This document shows positions 8,101 to 17,455 of a stretch of DNA of 64,000 nucleotides, in pieces. This DNA comes from Siphonodentalium dalli (lineage: Eukaryota; Mollusca; Scaphopoda; Gadilida; Siphonodentaliidae). Every line of letters begins with the position of its first letter. Position 1 is the first letter of the stretch. The translations under genes were made by a program, and so were the position numbers. The notes beneath the pieces were generated by a model. The model searched no databases, was not told where the DNA came from, and saw nothing but the letters and a program-made list of their open reading frames with translations. The stretch is taken from positions 270,995,426 through 271,059,425 of the forward strand of contig CP136063.1 of assembly GCA_032622095.1 (NCBI GenBank). Reading direction: 5' to 3'.

Positions 8101-10800
8101 TAAGTGAAAAATGTCCTTTTGTACGATATACAACTGCCTTGATGAGTTCCTTTTCCAGCTTATTCTCATGAAATGCAAGCATGAACATGTGGACACTATA
8201 TAAGCATCATAGAATAATAGTTCTCCATGCAATTGTATATGCATTACATTGTAGGATTTGATGTATTCTCAACTATTTTATTTTATTTACATAGGAATCT
8301 ACAAGCCCCCGTGATATCGAGAAAGCTACTTCACAATCAACACCATGCATTGCTGTGATTGGTGAGTGTATAAGTAAATTACATGATGGGTTTTCTTAAC
8401 ATGTTCACTGCCGCCTACCAGTAATCTCTTAATTTTTGCATGTAATTGAATCGGCATCTCAGTGAACCTGTTAATGACCAACTACACATATGTTCCTAGT
8501 CCAAGTTTCCTTTGATGTAAACCATCTAGTGAAGTTGGTTGAGACAATGCTGTTTACATCACTGTCATCACATAATTCTTTTATACATCTCTATAACAGG
8601 GTTGTTAGAAGTGTTGAACCGATAATATATGACCTAATCCAATGTTAAAGGGTTACTGTACACTACCTATTTTAGGACAATCTCCCTTTATATTCTCAAC
8701 AGAATACATGCAACAAATAAATGAATTTGGGCCATGGATTAGTGCAAAATACACTTGTGTGCTCTATGAACGATGCAAACAACAGTAATTATAACGAAAA
8801 TGAATTTATGGCTCCAGCCATAACTTAATTTTCTTTATAATTACCATGTTGTTTTCATTATTTATAGAGCACACGGGTGTATTCTTCATAATCCATGGTT
8901 CAATTTAATTCATTTGTTGCATATATTTCTGTTGAGTATAAAATGACTGAATTTAGTGTACAGTATCCCTTTAAGAAGAAAGTCATGAACTCATTACTAG
9001 TGTGTGATATTCGTTAATGCAGAAATTGTTGCTTCTGTATCGTAGGATAGCTACGGTCATCAAGTGCTATTTTAATTTTGTTACAATTAAGAAGTTTATA
9101 TTTTATCAGCTCAAATACCATGCAGTAAGGTTACTGCTATATCCATTGTTTATACCAAGGACTATTTCTGAACTAAGTAATAAGGTTATGCATTTTATTT
9201 TCAGGGAAAAATCTCTACACTGCTAAATATTTTCTGCTGATTGAGAAAAGCTTGATGTCCCCATTGCGGGATTCATTGGAAAGGGCAATGATTATGATGT
9301 TTTCCAGCTACTATGTGTTGAACCTGCTATATCCAGAGTCAGTGGCTGCTACCTTGGAGTTCATGCAGAGGTTGGTTATTTTATATCGCAGTAATATTTA
9401 TGTCAGTGATGTTATTATGTCAGGGTTATTGGACAAGTGACCTGACATTCAGGAACTAGAAGGTCAAGCTCCCCGAAGAGGGCACAACATTTTGTTCCCG
9501 AATGTCCAGTTGTGATTCCATTAGCTGACATAAACACATTTTTAGTCTTGCATATATATGAGAATACAATGTCCTAACAATATTTACCTTGTAAGCCAGT
9601 TCCTTCTCTTACATATGCGTGGTTCCCTATGGGAGACTCACATATAAGAGAATACAGTGCCAAATTACCTTTAATGATGCACCAGCGCTGCACCTGTCAT
9701 GGAAGGATTAAATCATCCCTGCATCGTCCACTTACCACCAGTGTTGTCCAAATCAGTTTATTGCCAATAAATACTCAACACCAAGTACGATATCAGCGAT
9801 TATGATGCCTAATTCAAATTGGAATTCTCCAACATGTGTCGTCACAAATGTAAACAAACATCTATTTCAATGTGTAACCAGCATGGTGTGTTATAATATG
9901 TCTATTTGCATGAATAAACATGATTACTTATTCATAAATAAGTATCCACAGCTACTATCACAAGATATCTTAATTTGTGTTGCTTACTTAAAGTCATGTG
10001 AAACACTCTGGTTGGGTGGTCAAATAGAAATGGGGAATAACCTTGCTCAAATATTGATTCAAATTTACAACACACCGTCAGTCTCATATATTTATTAAAT
10101 GCAATGAGTATTGATAGCAACGTCAGTTTCGTTAGTTTATCAGCGATTGTTGCATCCCGAATTGAGATGTAAATATTTACAATTGAGCGTAGTTCAGATG
10201 GTGTTTTCTATGGAGTTGTATGGTCGATTTCTTTGAGTTTTTGGGCGATGTAACAGTTATTTGAATGCTACATTCTCCCAGTTGGCATAGTGCCTGAGTA
10301 CTAATTAATCAGTTTCGCACACTCGAAACAAGTCCATAATATGTCTTTAACTTTTCATCGTATTATGTTCTAAAAATAATTTGTTATCGACACTGATCCA
10401 TGACGCCCTGATTTAACAGATTAACAAATTGAAATCTGATAACTCTTTGAGGGTTGGGGTTCCTCGTCTCAAATATTTTCACCCCGGATGCTGAAGAAAT
10501 AGTAATTTAGGGGTGTTAAATCCAATTATGCATCTTTAAAACCTTGATCTGGACAGTTGTTTTAATCAAGTTTGGTTTTTCGAACGAAATGTCCATAAAA
10601 CACTGATAAAACACATATTAATTTTGATTGCTTATGTATCTTATATTATATTTAATATTTGCAGGTCAATTTTTGGAATCAGTCCAGAGAGGGGGAACAA
10701 ACGAGCAGGGAAGAGAAAGAAGACCACAACACATCCAAAGCTCCTGGAATTCTCTAATGATCTGGTACAGTGTTCACTGAGTGTTCAATGGGATGACTAA
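5025..10800 (+). CDS. CIDE-N-like / SAMD3-like protein gene, six exons, possible nonsense codon
   Basis: Coding exons fit as 5031-5165, 5588-5738, 6669-7636, 8295-8361, 9205-9370 and 10665-10800. Phases 0,1,0,1,2 all match, giving 540 codons and a TAA stop at 10798-10800. Donors are GTTAGT, GTATGT, GTAAGT, GTGAGT and a weaker GTTGGT; acceptors all end in AG after pyrimidine-rich tracts. Residues 1-90 (KVWDGQRKQKKMV, VLERDGSIVDEDG, GEDWSP) resemble CIDE-N domains, the ubiquitin-fold interaction modules of the DFF/CAD apoptosis nuclease system. The rest (FMVPWEKMP, EYPDSFQD, KWPLLF at 327, SYYVLNLLYP) resembles SAMD3-like proteins, whose function is unknown to me; no SAM domain is visible. An acceptor at 5021-5024 just before ATG 5031 implies an upstream untranslated exon. 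The codon at 6722 is TAA (residue 114), so the gene is either broken there or uses a later acceptor. Function beyond protein interaction is not inferred. Confidence 0.75.
5588..5738 (+). CDS. Exon 2: C-terminal half of CIDE-N-like domain
   Basis: Begins after CTCCTTTTAG and ends before donor GTATGT at 5739, phase 1. It encodes ALQIVLERDGSIVDEDG..., then a hydrophobic strand IFMALVHGEDWSP. The pattern 'V-LE-DG-x-VD-E' followed by 'F-M-L--GE-W-P' is the hallmark of CIDE-N domains. Confidence 0.72.
5842..6240. repeat. Hairpin repeat in intron 2 (same family as 19.5-20.9 kb)
   Basis: Two degenerate hairpin units lie here: one at about 5846-5941 (CAGAATGCGGTCCCC ... GGGAACCTCATTCTGC), and one at about 6130-6232 (AGCAGAGTTAGGTCCC ... 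GGGGACCTCATTCT). The sequence between, including GTTGGTGATGTTCAC and CACCTCAATTATGC, matches the spacer of the array at 19534-20905. It is a dispersed copy inside the intron and has no coding role. Confidence 0.7.
6669..7636 (+). CDS. Exon 3: main SAMD3-like exon, with in-frame TAA near its start
   Basis: The best acceptor is TTTTGCCTCCAG at 6657-6668. From there codons run V-V-A-G-A... to TAA at 6722-6724, and the same frame resumes immediately and stays open to donor GTAAGT at 7637. Reading after the stop (FTPEKPHSNSPVSKAV then MPVRLENFMVPWEKMP) looks like normal protein, so CAA to TAA is a plausible origin. A second AG at 6757-6758 preserves phase and would skip the stop, losing about 30 residues, but its pyrimidine tract is weak. 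The exon contains GKSIVAEYPDSFQD (residues 192-205) and KWPLLF (327-332), both typical of the SAMD3-like family. Confidence 0.72.
7794..7857 (-). repeat. Fragment of the 44.6/47.8-kb dispersed repeat, intron 3
   Basis: In reverse complement this reads AACAAGAGGTGTGCACTCG..., then GTGGCAAATTCAACCCGC, matching the first about 65 bases of the elements at 44602 and 47807. It is an old terminal fragment. Confidence 0.7.
7987..8294. other. Intron 3 remainder
   Basis: AT-rich intron sequence with no recognised element; it ends in the acceptor TTTTATTTACATAG before exon 4. Confidence 0.4.
8295..8361 (+). CDS. Exon 4 of SAMD3-like gene
   Basis: Sixty-seven bases encode ESTSPRDIEKATSQSTPCIA plus two residues, then G split by donor GTGAGT (phase 1). 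A short 'TPCI' stretch at this point is usual in SAMD3-like proteins. Confidence 0.68.
8645..8974. mobile_element. 330-bp TTAA-ended foldback MITE in intron 4
   Basis: The left end TTAAAGGGTTACTGTACAC (8645) is mirrored at the right end by GTGTACAGTATCCCTTTAA (to 8974), differing at one internal base. The arms continue as imperfect inverted repeats inward (CCATGGATTA / TAATCCATGG at about 8733 and 8902; GAGCACAC / GTGTGCTC). TTAA plus GGG ends again fit a piggyBac-type target. No coding sequence. Confidence 0.72.
9205..9370 (+). CDS. Exon 5 of SAMD3-like gene
   Basis: Begins after TTTTATTTTCAG and ends before GTTGGT (weak donor), phase 2. It encodes a hydrophobic stretch with FLLIEKSLMSPLRDSLERA and SYYVLNLLYPESVAATLEF, the most conserved helical region of the SAMD3-like family. 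Confidence 0.7.
9548..9711 (-). mobile_element. piggyBac-like MITE relative in intron 5
   Basis: Contains the central palindrome CTTCTCTTACATATGCGTGG ... CACATATAAGAGAATAC and ends GGAAGGA-TTAA at 9701-9711. The reverse complement of its right part resembles the left end of the element at 4519. The left boundary is approximate. Confidence 0.5.
9712..10664. other. Intron 5 remainder
   Basis: About 950 bases of AT-rich sequence. Short open frames are present but have no protein-like composition or splice support. The stretch ends in the acceptor TTTAATATTTGCAG of exon 6. Confidence 0.4.
10665..10800 (+). CDS. Exon 6, C-terminus of SAMD3-like gene
   Basis: Completes a split arginine codon, encodes SIFGISPERG, a basic segment NKRAGKRKKTTTHPK (possible nuclear localisation signal), then LLEFSNDLVQCSLSVQWDD and TAA at 10798-10800. 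Confidence 0.66.
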
Positions 10801-11098
10801 CACACTAAGTGCGGGTGACTATGTTATAAATCAGACCTTATCCATGTTCGTTTTGTATTGTGGACAAGTAAGATATGTCATAGAGTAGACCATGTTCTCT
10901 GTTAGAGATTTGGCCTTCTCCTTCCATTTTGGGGAATAAGTTGATGACCTCTGTTGCACCTGTGACTACGGAAAGGAATCTGGAATTCAGTTCTGAAAGT
11001 ATTTATTGGATTTGTATATTCCTCATCGCTGGGATTAAATAAGCAGATGACAGGCAGAGATACAATGTGGGTTCTCATTGAAGACTGCTTGTTGCACT

Positions 11099-11104
11099 AA
11101 TAAA
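11099..11104 (+). terminator. Candidate polyadenylation signal
   Basis: AATAAA about 300 bases after the stop of the SAMD3-like gene. It is the first canonical hexamer downstream; no other support. Confidence 0.4.
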
Positions 11105-11399
11105 GTGAACATCCCTTCAATTGAATGAATTGATATCAAGTAAATAGTCCCAGAGGGATAACTGAATCAAATCAAACTTGAAATTGATGTTTGTAATAGA
11201 ACTGGTCATTTTCAACTTGAATTATAAAATTCAATCCAAGTATCTAAAGATCTGATGATACAAAGAAGATTTCAGGGGTTGGATAAATATGGCAATGGGG
11301 CCTTTAATTCAAGGTTGTTGGGTTAATTTTTGCCAATGTATTTTCAAGTTCGACAAATTTAGTGACATTGATTTGTCCCCCGAAAAAAATTTGGGTGGA

Positions 11400-12028
11400 C
11401 ATTAGAAATCAGTGATGTCCATCTGTCCATCCGTTCATCCCATATGGTTTCCAGATGATAACTTCAGTTTTACTTATCTGATTTTTTTTTCAAATTGGGT
11501 ATATGGATTACTCACATGGAAATACAATTCACGTTCGAAGTCTTTTTTTTCTTTCCGCCAATTTGTTCTGGGATTACGGTCCTTGTTGACTTAGAAATTG
11601 TCCGTTATTTTGGTTGATGGGTGATAGATTTTGTTTTAGTTATATGATTGTTTTCAAATTTATGTTATGGAATACTCATATCAAATTATAGTTCAAGTTT
11701 GAATTTGGGTTGCATCCACCGAGTGATAACTTCAATTATAGTTTGAATATTTTCAAATTTGGAATATGATTACTCATATAAAAATACAAATCAAGTTCGG
11801 GTTTATGTTCGATCCGCCAATTTGTTACTGCTGTCATGGTCCTTGTCAACTTATAATTTGAGAATCTGGGGCCAGTTTGAATCTGGGCTACGTGCAATTA
11901 ATTATGTGTGGCAATTAGTTATTTGAAAACACATCCGATTAATTTTGCGCAGACATTGTGTGATTCAGAAATAGGTAACATAGTTGGAAGCAGTTTGATT
12001 GAATGGTTGTTCCCAGAATCCAATTTTT
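11400..12028. repeat. Degenerate copies of a 'GATAACTTCAGTTTT' dispersed repeat
   Basis: Phrases such as CATCTGTCCATCCGTTCATC, GATAACTTCAGTTTTACTTA and TGGATTACTCACATGGAAAT recur with divergence at about 11420, 11720 and 11765. They resemble the units at 12091-12430. No gene seen. Confidence 0.45.
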
Positions 12029-12512
12029 ATACGCCCTTTTTGAAAAAAGGTCGTATTATGTTATCAGTCCGTCCGTCCGTCAACATTTTTGGTTTCCGAT
12101 CGATAACTCCAGTTTGGAATATTTGATCTGAACCAAAGTTGGTATGTGTATTTCCTAGCTAAAGATACAGGCCAAGTTCGAATATGGGTTTCGTCCAATT
12201 ATTTTTACATGAGTTTCGGCCCTTTTTCAACTTAGAATTTGACCAATTTCATAACATTTTGGTTTCCGACCGATAACTCCAGTTTTGATTATTTGAGCTG
12301 AACCAAAGCTGGTATATGTATTTCCCAGCTAAAACTACAGACCACGTTTACATATAGGTTCTGTAATTATGTTTAAATGAGTTATGGCCATTTTTCGACT
12401 TTGACCACATTTTGGCATTGAAATTAGGGGTATATCAGATTTTCTTCAAATGTAAGCTCAAAGTATTATCTTATTTTGCGATAGTACAATTCGAAATGGC
12501 TAAAGGGCGTAT
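12029..12512. mobile_element. Small element with 11-bp inverted ends and two 170-bp internal repeats
   Basis: ATACGCCCTTT at 12029-12039 is matched by its exact reverse complement AAAGGGCGTAT at 12502-12512. Inside, two direct units begin with GGTTTCCGAxCGATAACTCC at 12091 and 12261 (period 170). A GTCC/CCGT run lies at 12067-12081. Length and structure suggest a non-autonomous DNA element; superfamily unknown. Confidence 0.55.
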
Positions 12513-12559
12513 TTTGCCACGCCCTAGCGATGCTCTTTTTCATTTATAAAAAGCCACCT

Positions 12560-13250
12560 GTAAAATAAAGCCATTTTATTTGGGGACATGTGACCTAACA
12601 GCCTTTTATTGTTTTTGAAACTTCTTCCAATTTCTCATGAAGGATGTTCAAGTTCGACATAGATTCTTCATTTATAGGAGGGCAATTGCAGGTGTTGCCT
12701 GCAACTATTTTGTTATTACATTTACATTGATTGTTTTACTGTTGCAATATTATTCAATACCAAATATAGCTGTTTTCCTCTATTGAATAAATAACCACAT
12801 TATACGGAAATTCTTTTGTGTCATACTTTGCCAGTAAGATAAGGGTACCATAAAGCCATCATTACTAAGAAGAAATACCAAACAAAATAGATAGACTTTG
12901 TTCTTATTGTTAATATTAATAACTAGAGTGACAAGATTTAAAAGTAGCAAATTGAAATTATTATTTATATATTACTATTAAGTTAAAGTACCGATAGTCC
13001 AATTGGATACCATAGTTTAATAAATACTTGATAAATATTCTGAAAATCATATTCAGACCAACATATTTGAACTTACTTCATGAATAGCGATATTTGTTGA
13101 CAAATTTCTGTAACAGTTTTGTTTACATAACAATGGTTTTAACAAGGGCAATTTTGTTATTGGATAACTATCAATAGTGGATATAAGAACAAAGTTTATC
13201 TATTTCTCCATGTTCTTCTTAGTGGTGATGTTTTACGGACTTTTATTTTT
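12560..13250. other. Unassigned AT-rich stretch
   Basis: Nothing recognised between the inverted-end element and the LINE 3' region. Confidence 0.35.
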
Positions 13251-15345
13251 TTGTTGTTGATAAGTTTATTATGCCTTAGCTGCAAATCAATACAGAACAT
13301 AAGTGCATTAGTACATGAACAAAACATATTTACATATATATAATACAAATAGATATATACAAGAAGTGACCCCCGATTTGCCTATATTATATTATTTGTT
13401 TATTTGTTTGTTTGTTTTTTTTGTTTTTTTGGCCACGCTCATTCGCCTTTTGTGGTGTCAAATAAAATGCCGTCCGATTTAGTCAATTTTGTCAAGCTGG
13501 GTTTTCCCCTTTGCATGAAGCTGTATCCTGTATATTTAGCATCGATTGTGTGTATTACATGGGGTAATTTCTTAGCGATAACTTTAGAAAAATACATACT
13601 TTCTTAAGGAGGCTCATATTTTCCACTGTTACTAGCCCACAAAATTTTGTCAGGTTAGGCGACCTCCAGTAGTACGTAGGTATATATTTAGCCCTCAGAG
13701 TTTGAAATTCTTTACAAATTAACACATGGTGGTATTCATCTCCTAGTCCTTCCCTACATGCCCTGCATATTCTTTTCTCTTTAACCTGGTCATGCCATCG
13801 TCCTGACTCTATAGATAGTCTGTGGTTAGCTGTTCTAATCTTAACAAGATACTCAGATAATGTTCGCGGTAACTCAGTGAGGTATTTACTAAAATTCAAT
13901 TTTGGTTTAATTTGTCGATATAGTAAACCCCGAGATGAATTCCCTATTTCAATTCGCCAACTGTCTTCAAACTGTTCAATCAAAACTGTTTTAACTTTCC
14001 TTATTTCCGATTTCGACAAGGGTGTTTGTGCGGTGAATGTTTCACTTAAACCACTTTCATTCATTATACATCTAATATTTTCTATCCATCTTATCTTTCC
14101 CGCGAATGAATCTGTGTCACTGCATGCGAACACAAGTTTATATATGTCTTTCGCTAATATAGACCCCTCTTGTGAAACTAACTTAGACCAATAAGAAATA
14201 TTTCTGCATTTAATAGCAATATTCATCGGGTATCTCCCCAACTCACCATAAACCATATAACTTGGCGTGCTTGATTTCATTCCCAGTAATATTTTACAGA
14301 ATTTCAAGTGAACATATTCTATGTCTTTGATTAGTTCGAATCCCCACACTTCGAATCCCCACACTTCGCTCCCATATAACAAAATTGGAGCGATTTTATG
14401 TTCGAAGAGTATCAGCATGATATCAATTGGGAGGTCTAATTTTCTGGTCTTATCAAAAAGGCCGTACATGGCTTTTATCGCAACCTCTTTATTTCTTTTT
14501 ATGGCTCTACAGAACCGACCATTAAAAAAGAACTTAACTCCTAGATAATTAATTTCCTTGACGGTTTCAAGGAAATTTTCATTGAAGGAGAATTTTGGTG
14601 GATTTTTTGGGAATTGTTTGCAGAATATAGTAACTTTAGATTTATTAATATTGACATGTAATTTCCATGCTTCTGAATAATCTTCAAATGCCCGGAGTGC
14701 GCGTGTCATATCTCCTTCATTTTCTGTGAGTATTACAGTATCATCGGCGTATAACAAGCATAATAATTTTACATAGCACCCTATGTTTTTTAACATAATT
14801 TCATCCAATTTTTTAAGGCTATTTATTGCACAATCTTCTAGGAATTTCTGAAGGTCGTTGATATACAACGAAAACAAAAATGGTGACATTAATTCACCTT
14901 GAAACAAGCCAATATTGCTCGTGAAATAGTTCGACTTTATATCACTTTCCTTGACACAGGATTTTATTTTGCTATAAAAGTTTTCAATGACTCTGAATAT
15001 CTTCCCATTAAGATCATTTTGTAACATTTTTATCCAAAGTGCATCCCTCCATACCGTGTCGAAAGCTTTGCGAAAGTCAACAAAAGTACAATATAATTTC
15101 TTTCCGCTCGCAAAATAAATATCAATGATATTTTTCAATATGAAAATATTGTCAATTGTTGAATGTTTCTTCCTGAATCCTATTTGATTGTTGTCTATTG
15201 TGGTATTTTGTTCAGCATATATCGTTAATCGGGTATTTAAAGTTGATGTGAAAACTTTAGCTAGACAGCTTAGTAATGTTATACCTCTGTAAGATTCTGG
15301 ATTTCCTTGTGCCTTGTGTCCCTTTAAGATAATTATGGTCAGTTC
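13250..15345 (-). mobile_element. 5'-truncated LINE (non-LTR retrotransposon)
   Basis: The reverse transcriptase frame runs uninterrupted from the left break at about 15345 to its stop at 13555. Sequence beyond the stop (T-rich on plus strand, CAAA-like on minus) is probably 3' UTR, whose end is approximate. No endonuclease domain is present, so the copy is 5'-truncated at 15345, where it abuts a repeat also found at 17872. Confidence 0.8.
13555..15345 (-). CDS. LINE ORF2 fragment: reverse transcriptase with C-terminal zinc-knuckle-like motif
   Basis: The frame is open for about 597 codons and enters from a truncated 5' end. Upstream of 15138 it reads SYRGITLLSCLAKVF and NQIGFRKKHSTIDN, standard RT blocks 1-2. 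Numbering from the TTG at 15138, DFRKAFDTVW (21-30) is block A, LFQGELMSPFLFSLYINDL is block B, and LLYADDTVIL holds the catalytic YADD (130-133). Near the C-terminus CRACREGLGDEYHHVLIC gives a CX2C...H...C knuckle seen in many LINEs. It copies LINE RNA at the target site. A perfect 15-bp duplication at about 14336-14366 repeats EVWGF in frame. Absence of stops suggests a young insertion. The clade (CR1/L2-like or other) cannot be fixed by eye. Confidence 0.85.
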   Translation of the reverse strand, partial: ELTIIILKGHKAQGNPESYRGITLLSCLAKVFTSTLNTRLTIYAEQNTTIDNNQIGFRKKHSTIDNIFILKNIIDIYFASGKKLYCTFVDFRKAFDTVWRDALWIKMLQNDLNGKIFRVIENFYSKIKSCVKESDIKSNYFTSNIGLFQGELMSPFLFSLYINDLQKFLEDCAINSLKKLDEIMLKNIGCYVKLLCLLYADDTVILTENEGDMTRALRAFEDYSEAWKLHVNINKSKVTIFCKQFPKNPPKFSFNENFLETVKEINYLGVKFFFNGRFCRAIKRNKEVAIKAMYGLFDKTRKLDLPIDIMLILFEHKIAPILLYGSEVWGFEVWGFELIKDIEYVHLKFCKILLGMKSSTPSYMVYGELGRYPMNIAIKCRNISYWSKLVSQEGSILAKDIYKLVFACSDTDSFAGKIRWIENIRCIMNESGLSETFTAQTPLSKSEIRKVKTVLIEQFEDSWRIEIGNSSRGLLYRQIKPKLNFSKYLTELPRTLSEYLVKIRTANHRLSIESGRWHDQVKEKRICRACREGLGDEYHHVLICKEFQTLRAKYIPTYYWRSPNLTKFCGLVTVENMSLLKKVCIFLKLSLRNYPM

Positions 15346-15704
15346 ATTGACAGTTTACATCAGTAATTCTTATGACTGCCAAAGAAGTTAATTCATAACA
15401 GTTTGACTGAAATCAGATACCTACTGCCATCTGATAGCACCTGAAGTTTGAAGTTGGATGTTCTTGTCCAGTATAGTTATTTTCAATCATATTTTTCTGA
15501 ATCATTGTTACATTATATTACAGAAGTTATATTACACTAAATTATAAACAAATAATTCGCAGTCAAATTGGGAAATCATATCCTCTCTATTGTCGTTTCC
15601 AAACCAGAACATAAAGCTATCTACATATGGAACATTCTTCATAACTTCATGGGACATTGCGCTGTTATCTTACACAAGTTTGTTACATGTCTTTACAGGA
15701 CATT
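15343..15704 (+). repeat. Segment A, copy 1 of segmental duplication
   Basis: Nearly identical to 17872-18233: both begin TTCATTGACAGTTTACATCA and end CATGTCTTTACAGGACATT, with only scattered substitutions. The LINE 5' break coincides with its left edge. Confidence 0.85.
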
Positions 15705-16210
15705 GTGCCTTAATATTATGGAACATAGTGCCATATCTATACAGAATATTGCCCCATCAATCTAAGTAACATTGTGCTGTAACTGTACAGATCATTGTTT
15801 CGTACTTGTATGGTACATAGTACCGTAATCATACAAAACAATGTGCCATCAACCTAAGTAACATTGTGCTGTGTCCTTAAGTAACAATGTGCTGTAACTG
15901 TACAGATCATTGTTTCGTACTCGTATGGTACATAGTACCGTAATCTTATGAAACAATGTACCGTCAACCTAAGTAACATTGTGCGTATCATCAAGTAACA
16001 ATGTGCTGTACCTGTACATATCATTGTTTGTTACCTGTATGGGACATAGTTCCGTAATCTTACAGATCATTGTACCGTACTTGTATGGGATATAGTACCG
16101 TAAACTTACGGAACAATGTACCATTACCATACGGGACATAGCACCGTATAGGCGATGGTACAATGTTCCGTAACTTCACGGGACTATGAGCCGACAGCAA
16201 TTTTCCGGAT
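15663..16210 (+). repeat. 114-bp minisatellite
   Basis: The phrase GCTGTAACTGTACAGATCAT recurs at 15777, 15891 and, diverged, 16005, a 114-base period. Each unit is itself built of shorter alternating ACATAGTACCGTAA and CATTGTACCGT blocks. No coding role seen. Confidence 0.65.
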
Positions 16211-16239
16211 CATTGTACCGTTTGAAAATGGATTTTTTT

Positions 16240-16345
16240 TAACAGTGTAGCCGGTGGAGCCGCGGTGTAGTTGCATTTCAGCCACGGTGGCAACGCTAAC
16301 TGCACCGCGGTTAGGTGGGCACTTGTTTTGTCAAGCAGGGTAGCT
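16240..16345 (+). repeat. CCGCGG-rich dispersed repeat, copy 1
   Basis: Reads AGCCGGTGGAGCCGCGGTGT, then AACTGCACCGCGGTTAGG, ending CACTTGTTTTGTCAAGCAGG. The same block occurs at 54130-54232 and, inverted, at 30851-30945. Confidence 0.75.
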
Positions 16346-16924
16346 TGGGCAAGTCATTGTCACACTAATCAATGCCATGGTAGCTTTAATCAGTTTAATG
16401 GTGTTACAGAAGTTCAATGACATGTATACAGCATGATATTAAATGATATATATATAGAATTGGTGATTAGTGTTGAAAATTGAACGGTTTATGTTCACGT
16501 TGATTCGCTGAAGCTCGGATATTACAGGCCAAATCATACGAGTGGACATATTACTGTTCAATTTCCCACACAAGACACTTTAAAATGATATTTTGTTTAT
16601 CCACCGACTCGAATACTAAGAAATTTTGCGAAATATTCAACTCAGAAGGTGAATTTAACAAGAGTTCCTCCATTGGAAATGGCACATACATGCGGCAACA
16701 CCAACGTGATGTACATAACATAATCAATATGCAAAGCGGTGGTGGCATTCACACATGTAAAACATAGTAAGCACCAAGAACAATATATGTGCATTGATTA
16801 CCCTATGACTGATGTTGCATTCGGATCATTGCAACACAGAAGATGTTGATTAATCGGGTCCGTTTTTTCTGTAGAACTAATGAATATTTAATGAGAAATA
16901 GTTATACTAGGAAAAAATTAAGTT

Positions 16925-17275
16925 CTACCAGGCACATACCACTCCTACTGCATGGGTACACACAGACTCATGTTCCGACAGGCTTATAATTTTTAGGGTG
17001 GATGCGGTGAGAGGTGGATAAACTATAATAATGCCAGGAATTTTGAGCTTTGGGTCGATTTCAAAAGTGTCAGAATTATTTTTAATCTGACATTTTATTA
17101 CTATGTCCTTTTCTGTCAGTTCAGAATCCGTGTGGTACCGGTTCACGCACGACAACATGTCTGTGCTATAGTTGACAGGCGCCATGATGTTTCTATTCTG
17201 ATTCATATGAATGCATTTGTGAAGTTTAATGGCTAAAATGCAGGATCTATCCGCACACGGAAATGTTTCCGCCAT
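16925..17275 (-). CDS. Hypothetical ORF, 116 codons, unrecognised
   Basis: The ATG at 17273-17275 is in an ATGGCGG context and the frame is open to 16925. It begins MAETFPCADRSCILAIKLHK and ends SEHESVCTHAVGVVCAW; it has a mixed polar composition rather than the low complexity of most chance frames here. The frame also extends upstream of the ATG to 17347. I recognise no domain. It sits inside the long segment that is missing from the second copy of the local duplication. It could be a chance frame or a first exon of an unseen gene. Confidence 0.25.
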   Translation of the reverse strand: MAETFPCADRSCILAIKLHKCIHMNQNRNIMAPVNYSTDMLSCVNRYHTDSELTEKDIVIKCQIKNNSDTFEIDPKLKIPGIIIVYPPLTASTLKIISLSEHESVCTHAVGVVCAW

Positions 17276-17455
17276 ATTCAATCGCCATGTGCAATCGGCA
17301 AAATATCCGGTTACTTTCGATTTGCTAGTTAATACATATTCCGGCACAAGTATCGCGTGTTTTCTGGTTTCCGCTTTCGAGAAATCGGCGAGGTTTGCCG
17401 AACAATGACGAGGGAATACGAATATACTTCAACAACAATGGCGGCACTTCCGTTT

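Noticed and set aside
9401-9540. Separate foldback element around GACATTCAGGAAC / GTTCCCGAATGTC
   Set aside because: Only short inverted stretches pair and ends could not be defined.
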